In this document: piece by piece, positions 24,215 to 32,857 of the stretch
How positions within the stretch are numbered: the first letter of the stretch is position 1
Layout of the letters: every line of letters starts with the position of its first letter
Assembly (NCBI RefSeq): GCF_003667705.1
Contig: NZ_CP033019.1
Coordinates: forward strand, 2,914,001 to 2,978,000
Reading direction: 5' to 3'
Source: Janthinobacterium agaricidamnosum
GTDB lineage: Bacteria; Pseudomonadota; Gammaproteobacteria; Burkholderiales; Burkholderiaceae_D
DNA: 64,000 nucleotides
The notes under the pieces: model-generated
The model's database searches: none
What the model saw: only the letters and a program-made list of their open reading frames with translations
Told to the model about the DNA's origin: nothing
Translations under genes and position numbers: made by a program

Positions 24215-25553
24215 GGTGGTCGCTTTCTCTTTCCAGTTTGATGGCCGCCAGCGGCAAGGCCAGGTGCACCACCGCCCCGCCCTGCACCCGATTGCGCGCC
24301 GTCACCGTACCACCTAAAGTACGCGCGACATTCACCACCAGGAACAGGCCCAGGCCGCCGCCGGGCTTGCCCTTGCTGCTTTGATATGGCTTGCCCAGGT
24401 GCGTCAGCATCGACGGCTCGAAGCCGGGGCCCGCATCGGTAACGACCAGGTGCAAGGCGTCCGCTTCGCGCGTCGCTTCGAAGCGCAGCCACTCGGGCGA
24501 CGCTTCCAGCGCATTGTCGAGCACATTGCAGATGGTTTGCTTCAGGGTCGAATCGAAGACGACGGGCACGTCGTGCTCGATGCGGTTATCGTACTCGAAA
24601 TCATGGATCGGCCGGCTCGTACGCCACTCGTCGACCAGGTCGTTGAGGAAGGTATTGATCGTCGTTTTCACGGAAGACTCCCCGCGCGCCTCGCCCGCCG
24701 ACAATAAAATGCCGCTGACAATGCTCTTGCAGCGCTGCAATTGCGCCTGCATTTCCGTGATTTCTTCCAGCAATTCGCTGTTCTTGCTCAATTCCGGCAT
24801 GCGGCGCCAGTCGCCGAGGATGACGGACAAGGTTGCCAGCGGCGTGCCCAGCTCGTGCGCGGCGCCCGAGGCCAGCAAGCCCATGCGGATGATGTGCTCC
24901 TCTTCCGCCGCGCGCTGGCGCAAGTCGGCCACCTTGGCGTCGCCGGCCCGCTGGTTGCGGTTGATGCGCGTGATGAAGACCACCAGCAAGGCGGCGTTCA
25001 AAATAAAACAGATCAGCAGGCCCTGCACGTACAGGCTGGAAAAACCGCGCTCGGGGTCGATCGGCAGGATCAAGGGGCCGGGCAGCAAGGCCAGGCCCGC
25101 CAGGCACAGGCTGGTAATGGCCACCATGATCCAGGTCGACCACACTTCCAGCAGCACGGCGCTGAGGATGACTTGCAATAAATACAGGAAGGCAAACGGA
25201 TTGCTGATGCCGCCGCTCAGGTAGAGCTGGGCCGTCAGCACGGTGACGTCGACCAGCAGGGCAAGAAACAGGGCCGTATTGGACACGGGCTGGCGTTCGT
25301 GCCAGCGCAACAGGCTGGCCAGGTTGAAGGCGATCAGGCAGGACAGCACTTCGAGCATGTAGGGCACGGGCAAGGCGATGCCCAGTCCCACGCCCACGCC
25401 GAAGATGGTGCTGATCTGGCCGATCACGGCCAGCCAGCGCAGCTGGATCAGCAGCTTCATGTTCTGGTGGCCGGCCGGATGTTCCATCTCGGCCGCCACG
25501 GCGCCGCGTTCTAGTACCTCGCGGTTGGGCAGGATTTCAATCCTGCCCGGCAT
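24204..25553 (-). CDS. regB: RegB/PrrB/RoxS-type redox sensor histidine kinase
   Basis: A 449-residue membrane kinase with about six N-terminal transmembrane segments (residues ~30-205). The quinone-sensing heptad region GGISNPF lies in the membrane part. The H-box AAHELGTPLATLSV has phospho-accepting His233. Cys275 in LQRCKSIVSGIL corresponds to the redox-active cysteine of RegB (42 residues after the His; 40 in Rhodobacter). The ATPase domain ends with GGGLGLFLVV. ATG 25553 is preferred; it overlaps the SURF1 gene by 17 bases. The block SURF1-regB-regA looks transcribed with cyoABCD. Confidence 0.94.
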   Translation of the reverse strand: MPGRIEILPNREVLERGAVAAEMEHPAGHQNMKLLIQLRWLAVIGQISTIFGVGVGLGIALPVPYMLEVLSCLIAFNLASLLRWHERQPVSNTALFLALLVDVTVLTAQLYLSGGISNPFAFLYLLQVILSAVLLEVWSTWIMVAITSLCLAGLALLPGPLILPIDPERGFSSLYVQGLLICFILNAALLVVFITRINRNQRAGDAKVADLRQRAAEEEHIIRMGLLASGAAHELGTPLATLSVILGDWRRMPELSKNSELLEEITEMQAQLQRCKSIVSGILLSAGEARGESSVKTTINTFLNDLVDEWRTSRPIHDFEYDNRIEHDVPVVFDSTLKQTICNVLDNALEASPEWLRFEATREADALHLVVTDAGPGFEPSMLTHLGKPYQSSKGKPGGGLGLFLVVNVARTLGGTVTARNRVQGGAVVHLALPLAAIKLERESDHHAG

Positions 25554-26370
25554 GGTCGCTTTCCTGGCGATCGGCATTGCCCGCCTTGCGCGCGCGGCGG
25601 CGCTTGTCTTCGCGCACGATCCACCATGTGATGCCGACCACCATCAGGGCCAGCGCGAACCACGTCAGTGCATACACGAGGTGGTTGTTGTGGAACGAGA
25701 TCACGGTCAGGCCGCCGACGGGGGCGTCACTGGCCGTTTCCGATTTCTCTTTCGCATCGACGAAATATGGCGCCACGTTGGTGAGCATGTGCGAGGCGGC
25801 GATGGCGGCCACGTCGCGCGAATACCAGTGCTGCGTGGCAGGACTGTTTTCACGCAAGAAACCGCCGCCCGTCTCGCTGATGCGCAGCAAGCCGTCGACC
25901 TCGACGATGCCGGCCGGCGTGCTGGCGGCGATGCCGGCGCGTTTCGGCACGAAGCCGCGGTTGATGAGCACGGTGCTGCCGTCGGCTAGGCGCAAGGGCG
26001 TCACCAGCCAGTAACCGCTGCCCAGTGCCGTCGTTGCTTGCACCAGGGTATTGAATAGGGGGAGATAGGTACCGGAGAGTCGCACATGGCGGTATTCATC
26101 CGTTTGTGGCGTGATGCTGGCCCAGGCTGCGGGTCCAGGCGCGTCCGTTGCGGGCGCATGTACGCGTTGTTCGACGCGCTCGATCAGGTCAAGCTTCCAG
26201 AACAGGCGCTTGACTTGCCAGGTTCCCAGGACACAGAAACCGGCAAACAAGATCCCCGCCAGCAAGGCCAGTGCATACCGCATAGCCATGCCGCGTGGGC
26301 CTGGCGCGGCATCTTGCGATGCGGCGCCAGGGGCGCGCCCGGTGTTGCTTGGGCGCGTATTACTCATCAT
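25537..26370 (-). CDS. SURF1-family oxidase assembly protein
   Basis: A 277-residue protein with two transmembrane segments, near residues 30-50 (ALALLAGILFAGFCVLGTWQ) and 230-250 (VYALTWFALALMVVGITWWI), around a periplasmic domain. Family motifs are GTWQVKRLFWKLDLI, GYWLVTPLRLADGSTVLINRG and NNHLVYALTWFALA. SURF1 helps insert haem in aa3-type oxidases; here it overlaps cyoD by four bases, so it probably serves the bo3 quinol oxidase. No cyoE haem O synthase gene lies in the window. Confidence 0.93.
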   Translation of the reverse strand: MMSNTRPSNTGRAPGAASQDAAPGPRGMAMRYALALLAGILFAGFCVLGTWQVKRLFWKLDLIERVEQRVHAPATDAPGPAAWASITPQTDEYRHVRLSGTYLPLFNTLVQATTALGSGYWLVTPLRLADGSTVLINRGFVPKRAGIAASTPAGIVEVDGLLRISETGGGFLRENSPATQHWYSRDVAAIAASHMLTNVAPYFVDAKEKSETASDAPVGGLTVISFHNNHLVYALTWFALALMVVGITWWIVREDKRRRARKAGNADRQESDHAGQD

Positions 26371-26753
26371 GGAGCCGTTTTCGTATGCATGTACTCAGGC
26401 ATCAGATCCGGCATCATGTTGTGGTTCATGTGGTACATGACCCACAGGGAACCGGCCATGGCGATGCCCACGATCATGATCGTGAAGATCAGCGCCATCA
26501 TGTTCCAGCCGCCTTCGGACTTGGTGTTCATGTGCAGGAAGTACACCATGTGTACCACCACTTGAACCGCCGCGAACGCCAGCAGGACCAGACCCATGGT
26601 GCCCGAGTTGGTGATGGCTTTCGTCATCACCAGCCAGAACGGAATGGCCGTCAGGATCACCGACAGGATGAAACCGATCGCGTAGCTTTTCAGGCTGCCA
26701 TGATCGTGGTTGTCATGGTGGTGGCTATCGCCGTGTGTGTGGTGGTCGCTCAT
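26367..26753 (-). CDS. cyoD: Cytochrome bo3 quinol oxidase subunit IV
   Basis: A 128-residue subunit with three transmembrane segments (YAIGFILSVILTAIPFWLV; GLVLLAFAAVQVVVHMVYFL; LIFTIMIVGIAMAGSLWVMY). A His-rich N-terminus ([19 protein letters not shown]) may bind metal. CyoD is a small accessory subunit needed for assembly of the complex. The start overlaps cyoC by four bases. Confidence 0.95.
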   Translation of the reverse strand: MSDHHTHGDSHHHDNHDHGSLKSYAIGFILSVILTAIPFWLVMTKAITNSGTMGLVLLAFAAVQVVVHMVYFLHMNTKSEGGWNMMALIFTIMIVGIAMAGSLWVMYHMNHNMMPDLMPEYMHTKTAP

Positions 26754-27388
26754 GGCAGCACTCCCATCAGGTAGACAAAGGTGAAGACGCCGATCCAGAT
26801 GACGTCCAGGAAGTGCCAGAACAGCGACAGGCACATCATGCGGCGGCCGTTTTCCGGGGTCAGGCCATGCTTGTTCAACTGGAACATCAGGGTCACGAGC
26901 CAGATCACGCCGAACGTCACGTGCAAGCCGTGGGTACCGACCAGGGCGAAGAACGACGACAGGAACGCGCTGCGCTGCGGACCGGCGCCTTCGTGGATCA
27001 GATGAATGAATTCATACATTTCCAGCGACAGGAAGGCCAGGCCGAACAGGCCCGTGATGCCCAGCCAGACCAGGGTGCTGCGCAATTGCTTGCGCTGCAT
27101 GGACAGCATGGCGAAGCCGTAGGTGATCGACGACAGCAGCAGCATGGCCGTGTTGACGGCCACCAGCGGCAGGTCGAACAGCGCGGCGCCCGTCGGGCCG
27201 TCCGCATAGCTGCGGCCGACCACGGCGTACGTGGCGAACAGACAGGCGAAGATCAGGCAATCGCTCATCAGGTAGAGCCAGAAACCGAGCAAGCTGCCGT
27301 TTTCCGGGTGGTGCTCGCGCACAAAGTAGCTGCGCGTGCTTGGTGCGGCGCCAGCGGCGCCGGTGTTATGGGCGATGGTATCAGACAT
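26750..27388 (-). CDS. cyoC: Cytochrome bo3 quinol oxidase subunit III
   Basis: A 212-residue membrane protein with five predicted segments, typical of CyoC. Motifs include [40 protein letters not shown] and [15 protein letters not shown]. It begins inside the end of cyoB (eight-base overlap). Confidence 0.95.
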   Translation of the reverse strand: MSDTIAHNTGAAGAAPSTRSYFVREHHPENGSLLGFWLYLMSDCLIFACLFATYAVVGRSYADGPTGAALFDLPLVAVNTAMLLLSSITYGFAMLSMQRKQLRSTLVWLGITGLFGLAFLSLEMYEFIHLIHEGAGPQRSAFLSSFFALVGTHGLHVTFGVIWLVTLMFQLNKHGLTPENGRRMMCLSLFWHFLDVIWIGVFTFVYLMGVLP

Positions 27389-29384
27389 GGCTGCTCAGCA
27401 ATTTAGTATAAGCGTCTTCGGTACGGACCACTTCTTCCGCAGGAATGTAGTAATCGCGCTTGTAGTTAAAGGTATGGACGATGATGGTAATCATCATGAT
27501 CGCGAAGCCGATGCCGGCGACGAGCCACATTTGCCAGATCAGGCCAAAACCAACCAGTGCGGACAGTGCGGCGATCACGAAACCAGCCCAGGTGTTCTTC
27601 GGCATGTGGATCTTCGTGAAACCGGACGTCGGACGCTGGTAACCGTGTTTCTTCATGTCGGTCCATGCATCGAGTTCGTGCACTTGCGGTGTGAAGGCGA
27701 AATTATAGTCTGGCGGTGGCGACGACGTCGACCATTCCAGCGTACGGCCGCCCCATGGGTCGCCGGTGACGTCGCGCAGGGCGTGACGGTTGCGGAAACT
27801 CACATAGAACTGCATCAGCAGGGAACCGATGCCCAGCGCGATCGAGACGGCGCCAAACCAGGCGATGATGGTCCAGATTTGCAGCGATGGATCTTCAAAG
27901 TGGTTGACACGGCGGGTCACGCCCATCAGGCCCAGCACGTACAGCGGCATGAAGGCCAGGTAGAAGCCGACGAACCAGAACCAGAACGAGCATTTGCCCC
28001 AGAACGCGTCGAGCTTGTAGCCGAAGGCTTTCGGGTACCAGTAGTTAATTGCAGCAAATACACCGAACACCACGCCGCCGATAATCACGTTATGGAAGTG
28101 GGCGATCAGGAACAGGCTGTTATGCAGCACGAAGTCCGCTGGTGGCACGGCCAGCAGCACGCCGGTCATGCCGCCGATGGTGAAGGTGACCATGAAGCCG
28201 ATCGTCCACAGCATAGGCAGTTCAAAGCGGATACGGCCGCGGTACATGGTAAACAGCCAGTTGAAGATCTTCGCGCCCGTCGGGATCGAGATGATCATCG
28301 TCGTGATGCCGAAGAAGGAGTTGACGCTGGCGCCCGAACCCATGGTGAAGAAGTGATGCAGCCATACCAGGTACGACAGGATCATGATGACGCAGGTGGC
28401 GTACACCATCGAGGCGTAGCCGAACAGACGCTTGCTGCTGAACGTGGCAACCACTTCCGAGAACACGCCGAACAGCGGCAGGATCAGGATGTAGACTTCC
28501 GGGTGGCCCCAGATCCATATCAGGTTGACGTACATCATGGCGTTGCCGCCCAGTTCCGTCGTGAAGAAGTTAAAGCCGGCAACGCGGTCCAGCGACAGCA
28601 TGGCCAATACGGCCGTCAGCACCGGGAAGGCGGCGACGATCAGGATGTTGGTGCACAGTGCGGTCCAGGTGAAGACGGGCATTTTCATCCAGGTCATGCC
28701 TGGTGCGCGCATCTTGACGATGGTGGCGATCAGGTTGACACCGGACAATAGCGTCCCGACCCCGGCAATCTGCAAGGACCAGATGTAATAGTCTACCCCC
28801 ACGTCCGGACTGCCGACGATGCCCGACAGCGGCGGATACGCAAGCCAGCCCGTGCGGGCGAATTCGCCGACGAACAGCGAAGCCATGACCAGGGCGGCGC
28901 CCATGGTGGTCATCCAGAAGCTGAAGTTGTTGAGGAATGGGAAAGCCACGTCGCGCGCGCCGATCTGCAGCGGCACCACGTAGTTCATCAGACCCGTCAC
29001 GAAAGGCATCGCGACGAAGAAGATCATGATCACGCCGTGGGCGGTGAAGATCTGGTCGTAGTGATGCGGTGGCAGGAAGCCGGCATTGTCGCCAAAGGCG
29101 ATCGCCTGCTGGGTACGCATCATGAGCGCGTCGGCAAAGCCGCGCAGCAGCATGACCAGGCCCAGGATCATGTACATGATACCGATTTTTTTATGGTCGA
29201 TACTGGTGATCCAGTCGCGCCACAGGGTACCCCAGACGCGGAAATACGTCAGTGCCGCAACGAGTGCGATACCGCCCAGGGCGACCATTGCAAAGGTCGC
29301 CAGCAGGATAGGTTCGTGAAATGGAATTGCATCCCAAGTCAGACGGCCGAATATAAGCTTCGTCAGATCAATATGGTCTAGCAT
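27381..29384 (-). CDS. cyoB: Cytochrome bo3 quinol oxidase subunit I
   Basis: A 667-residue haem-copper oxidase catalytic subunit with 15 membrane segments. Seen motifs: [15 protein letters not shown] (low-spin haem His), [14 protein letters not shown] with the CuB His and cross-linking Tyr, WLHHFFTMG (CuB His pair), and [16 protein letters not shown] (haem ligands). It reduces O2 with electrons from ubiquinol and pumps protons. ATG 29384 gives the CyoB-like start [18 protein letters not shown]. Confidence 0.97.
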   Translation of the reverse strand: MLDHIDLTKLIFGRLTWDAIPFHEPILLATFAMVALGGIALVAALTYFRVWGTLWRDWITSIDHKKIGIMYMILGLVMLLRGFADALMMRTQQAIAFGDNAGFLPPHHYDQIFTAHGVIMIFFVAMPFVTGLMNYVVPLQIGARDVAFPFLNNFSFWMTTMGAALVMASLFVGEFARTGWLAYPPLSGIVGSPDVGVDYYIWSLQIAGVGTLLSGVNLIATIVKMRAPGMTWMKMPVFTWTALCTNILIVAAFPVLTAVLAMLSLDRVAGFNFFTTELGGNAMMYVNLIWIWGHPEVYILILPLFGVFSEVVATFSSKRLFGYASMVYATCVIMILSYLVWLHHFFTMGSGASVNSFFGITTMIISIPTGAKIFNWLFTMYRGRIRFELPMLWTIGFMVTFTIGGMTGVLLAVPPADFVLHNSLFLIAHFHNVIIGGVVFGVFAAINYWYPKAFGYKLDAFWGKCSFWFWFVGFYLAFMPLYVLGLMGVTRRVNHFEDPSLQIWTIIAWFGAVSIALGIGSLLMQFYVSFRNRHALRDVTGDPWGGRTLEWSTSSPPPDYNFAFTPQVHELDAWTDMKKHGYQRPTSGFTKIHMPKNTWAGFVIAALSALVGFGLIWQMWLVAGIGFAIMMITIIVHTFNYKRDYYIPAEEVVRTEDAYTKLLSSHV

Positions 29385-29474
29385 TGTTACTCTCAGAGAA
29401 AAAAGGGAGGCGCCAGGCAAGCGGCGCCAGTATCTGCAGCGCCACTACGATGCGCTGCGGGATTCATGCAGTGG

Positions 29475-30458
29475 TTACTTGGCTTGAACGCCCTTTTCCA
29501 CGACTGCATCGCTAGCGACTACTGCCGTTACGGCCGCTACCGGGCTTTTTGCCATCGTCAATTTGTATGGCTCGACCGGCGTCACGCACAGGGCGTCGGA
29601 AACGATGGTGCGGTTCAGAATTGCCTTGTACAGATCGTTAGGCACGGCGCTGTAGCGGCGTACCGGGTCGCGTTCGCTAGGCTGGGCCAGCGACAGGTAG
29701 TCGTCGCGGTTCAGCGCGCCGCCACCGGCACGTGCCGATTCCACCCATTTGTCGAAGTCCGCATCATTGACACCGTGGAACTTGAAGCGCATGCCCGAGA
29801 AACCGGCACCGCTGTAGTTCGCGGAGAAGCCTTTATAGACACCCGGCTTGTTGATGACGGCATTCAACTGCGTTTCCATGCCCGGCATGGCGTAGATCTG
29901 ACCTGCCAGTGCGGGGATGAAGAACGAGTTCATGACGGACGACGCGGTGATCTTGAAGCGGATCGGACGATCGACGGGCGCGTACAGTTCATTCACGGAA
30001 GCGATGCCTTGCTCCGGGTAGATGAACAGCCATTTCCAGTCCAGGGCCACGACTTCGACGATCATCGGCTTGTGGCTGGCGGGAATGGGACGGTTGGCGT
30101 CGATACGGCTCAATGGGCGGTATGGATCGAGGGTGTGGGTGCTGATCCAGGTCAGCAGGCCCAGCACGATGATGATCAGCAGGGGCGCGCCCCAGATAAT
30201 CAGCTCGAGGCGAGTCGAGTGGTCCCAGTCCGGCTCGTATTTGGCCGCGGTGTTGTTTTTTCTATAGCGCCATGCGAACAGCAGGGTCAGGGCGATTACC
30301 GGAACGATAATCAACAGCATCAGCAATGTCGAGATGACAATCAGATTGCCTTGCTGAACTGCGATGTCGCCAGACGGATTCAGTACCACCGTATTGCAAC
30401 CAGCCAACAATGCGAGAGGTAAAAGAAGCAGTCCGCGACGAACTTTTAATGAAAACAT
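29475..30458 (-). CDS. cyoA: Cytochrome bo3 quinol oxidase subunit II
   Basis: A 327-residue lipoprotein (lipobox LAGC at residues 14-17) with two transmembrane helices and a periplasmic cupredoxin-like domain (VVALDWKWLFIYPEQGIASVNEL). The domain lacks the CuA ligand set, as expected for a quinol rather than cytochrome c oxidase. It is the first gene of the cyoABCD-SURF1-regBA block. ATG 30458 gives the signal peptide. Confidence 0.95.
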   Translation of the reverse strand: MFSLKVRRGLLLLPLALLAGCNTVVLNPSGDIAVQQGNLIVISTLLMLLIIVPVIALTLLFAWRYRKNNTAAKYEPDWDHSTRLELIIWGAPLLIIIVLGLLTWISTHTLDPYRPLSRIDANRPIPASHKPMIVEVVALDWKWLFIYPEQGIASVNELYAPVDRPIRFKITASSVMNSFFIPALAGQIYAMPGMETQLNAVINKPGVYKGFSANYSGAGFSGMRFKFHGVNDADFDKWVESARAGGGALNRDDYLSLAQPSERDPVRRYSAVPNDLYKAILNRTIVSDALCVTPVEPYKLTMAKSPVAAVTAVVASDAVVEKGVQAK

Positions 30459-30675
30459 ACAGGAAAGTCCAGTACAGGGGATGAAGATATGGTACTGTAT
30501 TCTCACTGGAGCGCACTGGCAATTGGACGTTTTGTCCTACCCCTTGCTCGGACTTTCACTTGGTAGACGAGGACTTCTCCTACAACTATCTAATGAATAG
30601 TCCTGCTCCGGGCGTGAGACACCCGGGGTAAGTTACGCGTTGGCCGAACTCGAAACGATATTGGAGACGATCATC
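30459..30675. promoter_or_regulatory. Divergent promoter region between cyoA and the MFS gene
   Basis: This ~217-base region must hold the promoters of both units. It contains several short palindromes: GTAG...CTAC around 30562-30583 and CGGGCGTGAGACACCCG around 30608-30624. No unambiguous -35/-10 pair was identified. Confidence 0.4.
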
Positions 30676-32022
30676 ATGTCCAGCACGCGCACACACAGCG
30701 GCGATGTACCCGCCGACTTTTCCCCCCACTCCCTGCGCGACGCACGCGGGGCCGGTACGGTCGAATCGCATATCGACCCCGGTGAGATCGCCGTCGGCGT
30801 GATCATCGGCCGCGCTTCCGAATACTTTGACTTCTTTGTTTACGCCATCGCCTCGGTGCTGGTGTTTCCGCGCGTCTTCTTCCCGTTCGAAGAACGCCTG
30901 GAAGGGACGTTATATGCGTTCCTGATTTTCTCATTCGCCTTCATCGCCCGTCCGTTCGGCACCGTGATCTTCATGGAAATCCAGCGCCGCATGGGACGCA
31001 GCGCCAAGCTGACGTTCGCCCTCTTCCTCCTGGGCGTGTCGACGGCCGGCATCGCCTTCCTGCCGACCTACTCCCACCTGGGCTTTGCCGCCATCATCTG
31101 GCTGTCCGTGCTGCGCATCGGCCAGGGCGTCGCCCTGGGCGGTTCCTGGGATGGCTTGCCATCGCTGCTGGCCCTGAACGCGCCGGAAAACAAGCGCGGC
31201 TGGTACGCCATGCTGGGCCAGCTGGGCGCGCCCGCCGGCTTCCTGATCGCCGCCGGCCTGTTCTGGTTCATGCTGACCAGCCTGACGGATGAAGACTTCC
31301 TCGACTGGGGCTGGCGCTATCCCTTCTATGTCGCCTTCGCCATCAACGTCGTGGCCCTGTTTGCCCGTTTGCGCCTGGTGTCGACGAATGAATATGCGCG
31401 CCTGCTCGACGAACGCGAACTGCAGCCCGTGAGCGTGTTTGAAATGAGCCGCGGCCAGGGCCGCAACGTGCTGATCGGCGCCCTCGCCGCGCTGGCCAGC
31501 TACGCCCTGTTCCACCTGGTCACCGTGTTCCCGCTGTCGTGGATTTCCGTCTACCAGACGCGTTCGGCCCCGGACTTCCTGCAAATCCAGATGCTCGGCG
31601 CCGTGCTGGCCGCCATCGGCGTGGTGATTTCCGGCTTGCTGGCCGATAAAGTGGGCCGCCGCACCACCCTGGGCGTGCTGGCCGTGCTGATCGCCATCTT
31701 CAGCGCCTTCGTGCCGACCCTGATGGGCGGCGGCAATACCGGCCAGAATGTGTTCATCCTCGTGGGCTTCAGCCTGCTGGGACTGTCCTACGGCCAGGCT
31801 GCCGGCGCCGTGACGGCCAACTTCCCTGCCCGCTTCCGCTATACGGGCGCGGCCCTGACGTCCGACCTGGCCTGGCTGGTCGGCGCCGGTTTCGCCCCGC
31901 TGGTGGCGCTGGGCCTGTCGGCCAACTTCGGCCTCGCCTATGTCAGCTTCTACCTGCTGTCGGGCGCCGTCGCCTCGCTGGCCGCGCTGAGCCTGAACCG
32001 GGCGCTGGAAATCCGCGACTGA
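30676..32022 (+). CDS. MFS transporter, metabolite:H+ symporter (ShiA/ProP-like) family
   Basis: A 448-residue MFS protein with about 12 transmembrane helices. The start IGRASEYFDFFVYAIASVLVF and the loop RPFGTVIFMEIQRRMGRSAKLTF are typical of the metabolite:H+ symporter family. A second MFS-type loop is DKVGRRTTLG. Substrates of this family include organic acids, proline/betaine and shikimate, so the actual one is unknown. GGAG nine bases upstream supports ATG 30676. Confidence 0.88.
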   Translation: MSSTRTHSGDVPADFSPHSLRDARGAGTVESHIDPGEIAVGVIIGRASEYFDFFVYAIASVLVFPRVFFPFEERLEGTLYAFLIFSFAFIARPFGTVIFMEIQRRMGRSAKLTFALFLLGVSTAGIAFLPTYSHLGFAAIIWLSVLRIGQGVALGGSWDGLPSLLALNAPENKRGWYAMLGQLGAPAGFLIAAGLFWFMLTSLTDEDFLDWGWRYPFYVAFAINVVALFARLRLVSTNEYARLLDERELQPVSVFEMSRGQGRNVLIGALAALASYALFHLVTVFPLSWISVYQTRSAPDFLQIQMLGAVLAAIGVVISGLLADKVGRRTTLGVLAVLIAIFSAFVPTLMGGGNTGQNVFILVGFSLLGLSYGQAAGAVTANFPARFRYTGAALTSDLAWLVGAGFAPLVALGLSANFGLAYVSFYLLSGAVASLAALSLNRALEIRD

Positions 32023-32040
32023 CATATATATAGAGGCAAA

Positions 32041-32066
32041 TCGGGTGGCAGCGTGCTGCCACCCGA
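32041..32066. repeat. Perfect 26-bp palindrome after the MFS gene
   Basis: TCGGGTGGCAGC-GT-GCTGCCACCCGA has a 12-bp stem around a two-base centre. It is not followed by a T-run and precedes the real terminator by about 15 bases. Confidence 0.7.
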
Positions 32067-32080
32067 CAATACCCAAGAAA

Positions 32081-32104
32081 CGCCGGCACCGTCCGGCGTT
32101 TTTT
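32081..32104 (+). terminator. Rho-independent terminator of the MFS gene
   Basis: A CGCCGG stem pairs with CCGGCG across a six-base loop, followed by six T residues, 58 bases after the stop codon. Confidence 0.85.
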
Positions 32105-32126
32105 CATGCCCGCTCCTTGGCCAGGC

Positions 32127-32579
32127 TTACTGTATCGCCAGCTGCCGCCCGCCCGTGCCCTCCTTCTTCGGCAAGTCCAGCAGCAGCACGCCATTTTCAT
32201 AGCGCGCCTGCGCGCCGGCCTCGTCCACCTCGTGCGGCAGCACGAAGCTGCGGTATTGCTGGCCATACTCGCGTTCGCTGCGCACGGTCTTGCCGCCGCC
32301 GTCGCGCGTCACTCTTTCATCCTTGAGTTCGGCACTGATGGAGACGCGGCTCCCGTCGATGGAGACCTTGATATCGTCCTTGTTGACGCCTGGAATGTCT
32401 GCCTGCACCTGATAGGCTTGCTCGGTTTCGGAAATATCGACGCGCATGCGTGACGAACCCGCATCGCGCAAGCGCAAGGCGGGCGCGAAAAAGTCATGCA
32501 TGAAATCTTCCATGTCGCTGAACGGGTCGAAACGTGCCAGCGGGTTTTGCGGATCGCGACGCATCAATTGATTAGCCAT
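32127..32579 (-). CDS. Small heat-shock protein, Hsp20/alpha-crystallin family
   Basis: A 150-residue protein. The alpha-crystallin domain spans residues ~45-145, from VDISETEQAYQVQADIPGV to the ENGVLLLDLPKKE end motif with its GVL signature. It acts as an ATP-independent holdase for unfolding proteins. AGGAGGAC a few bases upstream is a strong ribosome-binding site for ATG 32579. Confidence 0.94.
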   Translation of the reverse strand: MANQLMRRDPQNPLARFDPFSDMEDFMHDFFAPALRLRDAGSSRMRVDISETEQAYQVQADIPGVNKDDIKVSIDGSRVSISAELKDERVTRDGGGKTVRSEREYGQQYRSFVLPHEVDEAGAQARYENGVLLLDLPKKEGTGGRQLAIQ

Positions 32580-32857
32580 GATGTCCTCCTGCATGGGTTG
32601 GTTTGCACACGGCGGTCGTCGCAGGGACGCCGCCACCTCCTGCATCTTAGGATGCGAACCGTTTGTCTCTTTGATCTGCCTCAATCGCGGCCAGCTTGAT
32701 TTTTCCCCGACGATCATCTGTGCGCTGGCGCGCTTTGCATCGCCTTACGCGTCGGCAATTTAGCGCAAGACTGTTATGCTAGCGCACGCTATGCTTGACC
32801 ACCAGAAACCTTGCATTTCAATTAAAATTGACTTTTTCGCGACAGCCTTACACGGAC

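Noticed and set aside
27336..28751. 471-residue open frame opposite cyoB
   Set aside because: Antisense to a clear haem-copper oxidase gene; no motif.
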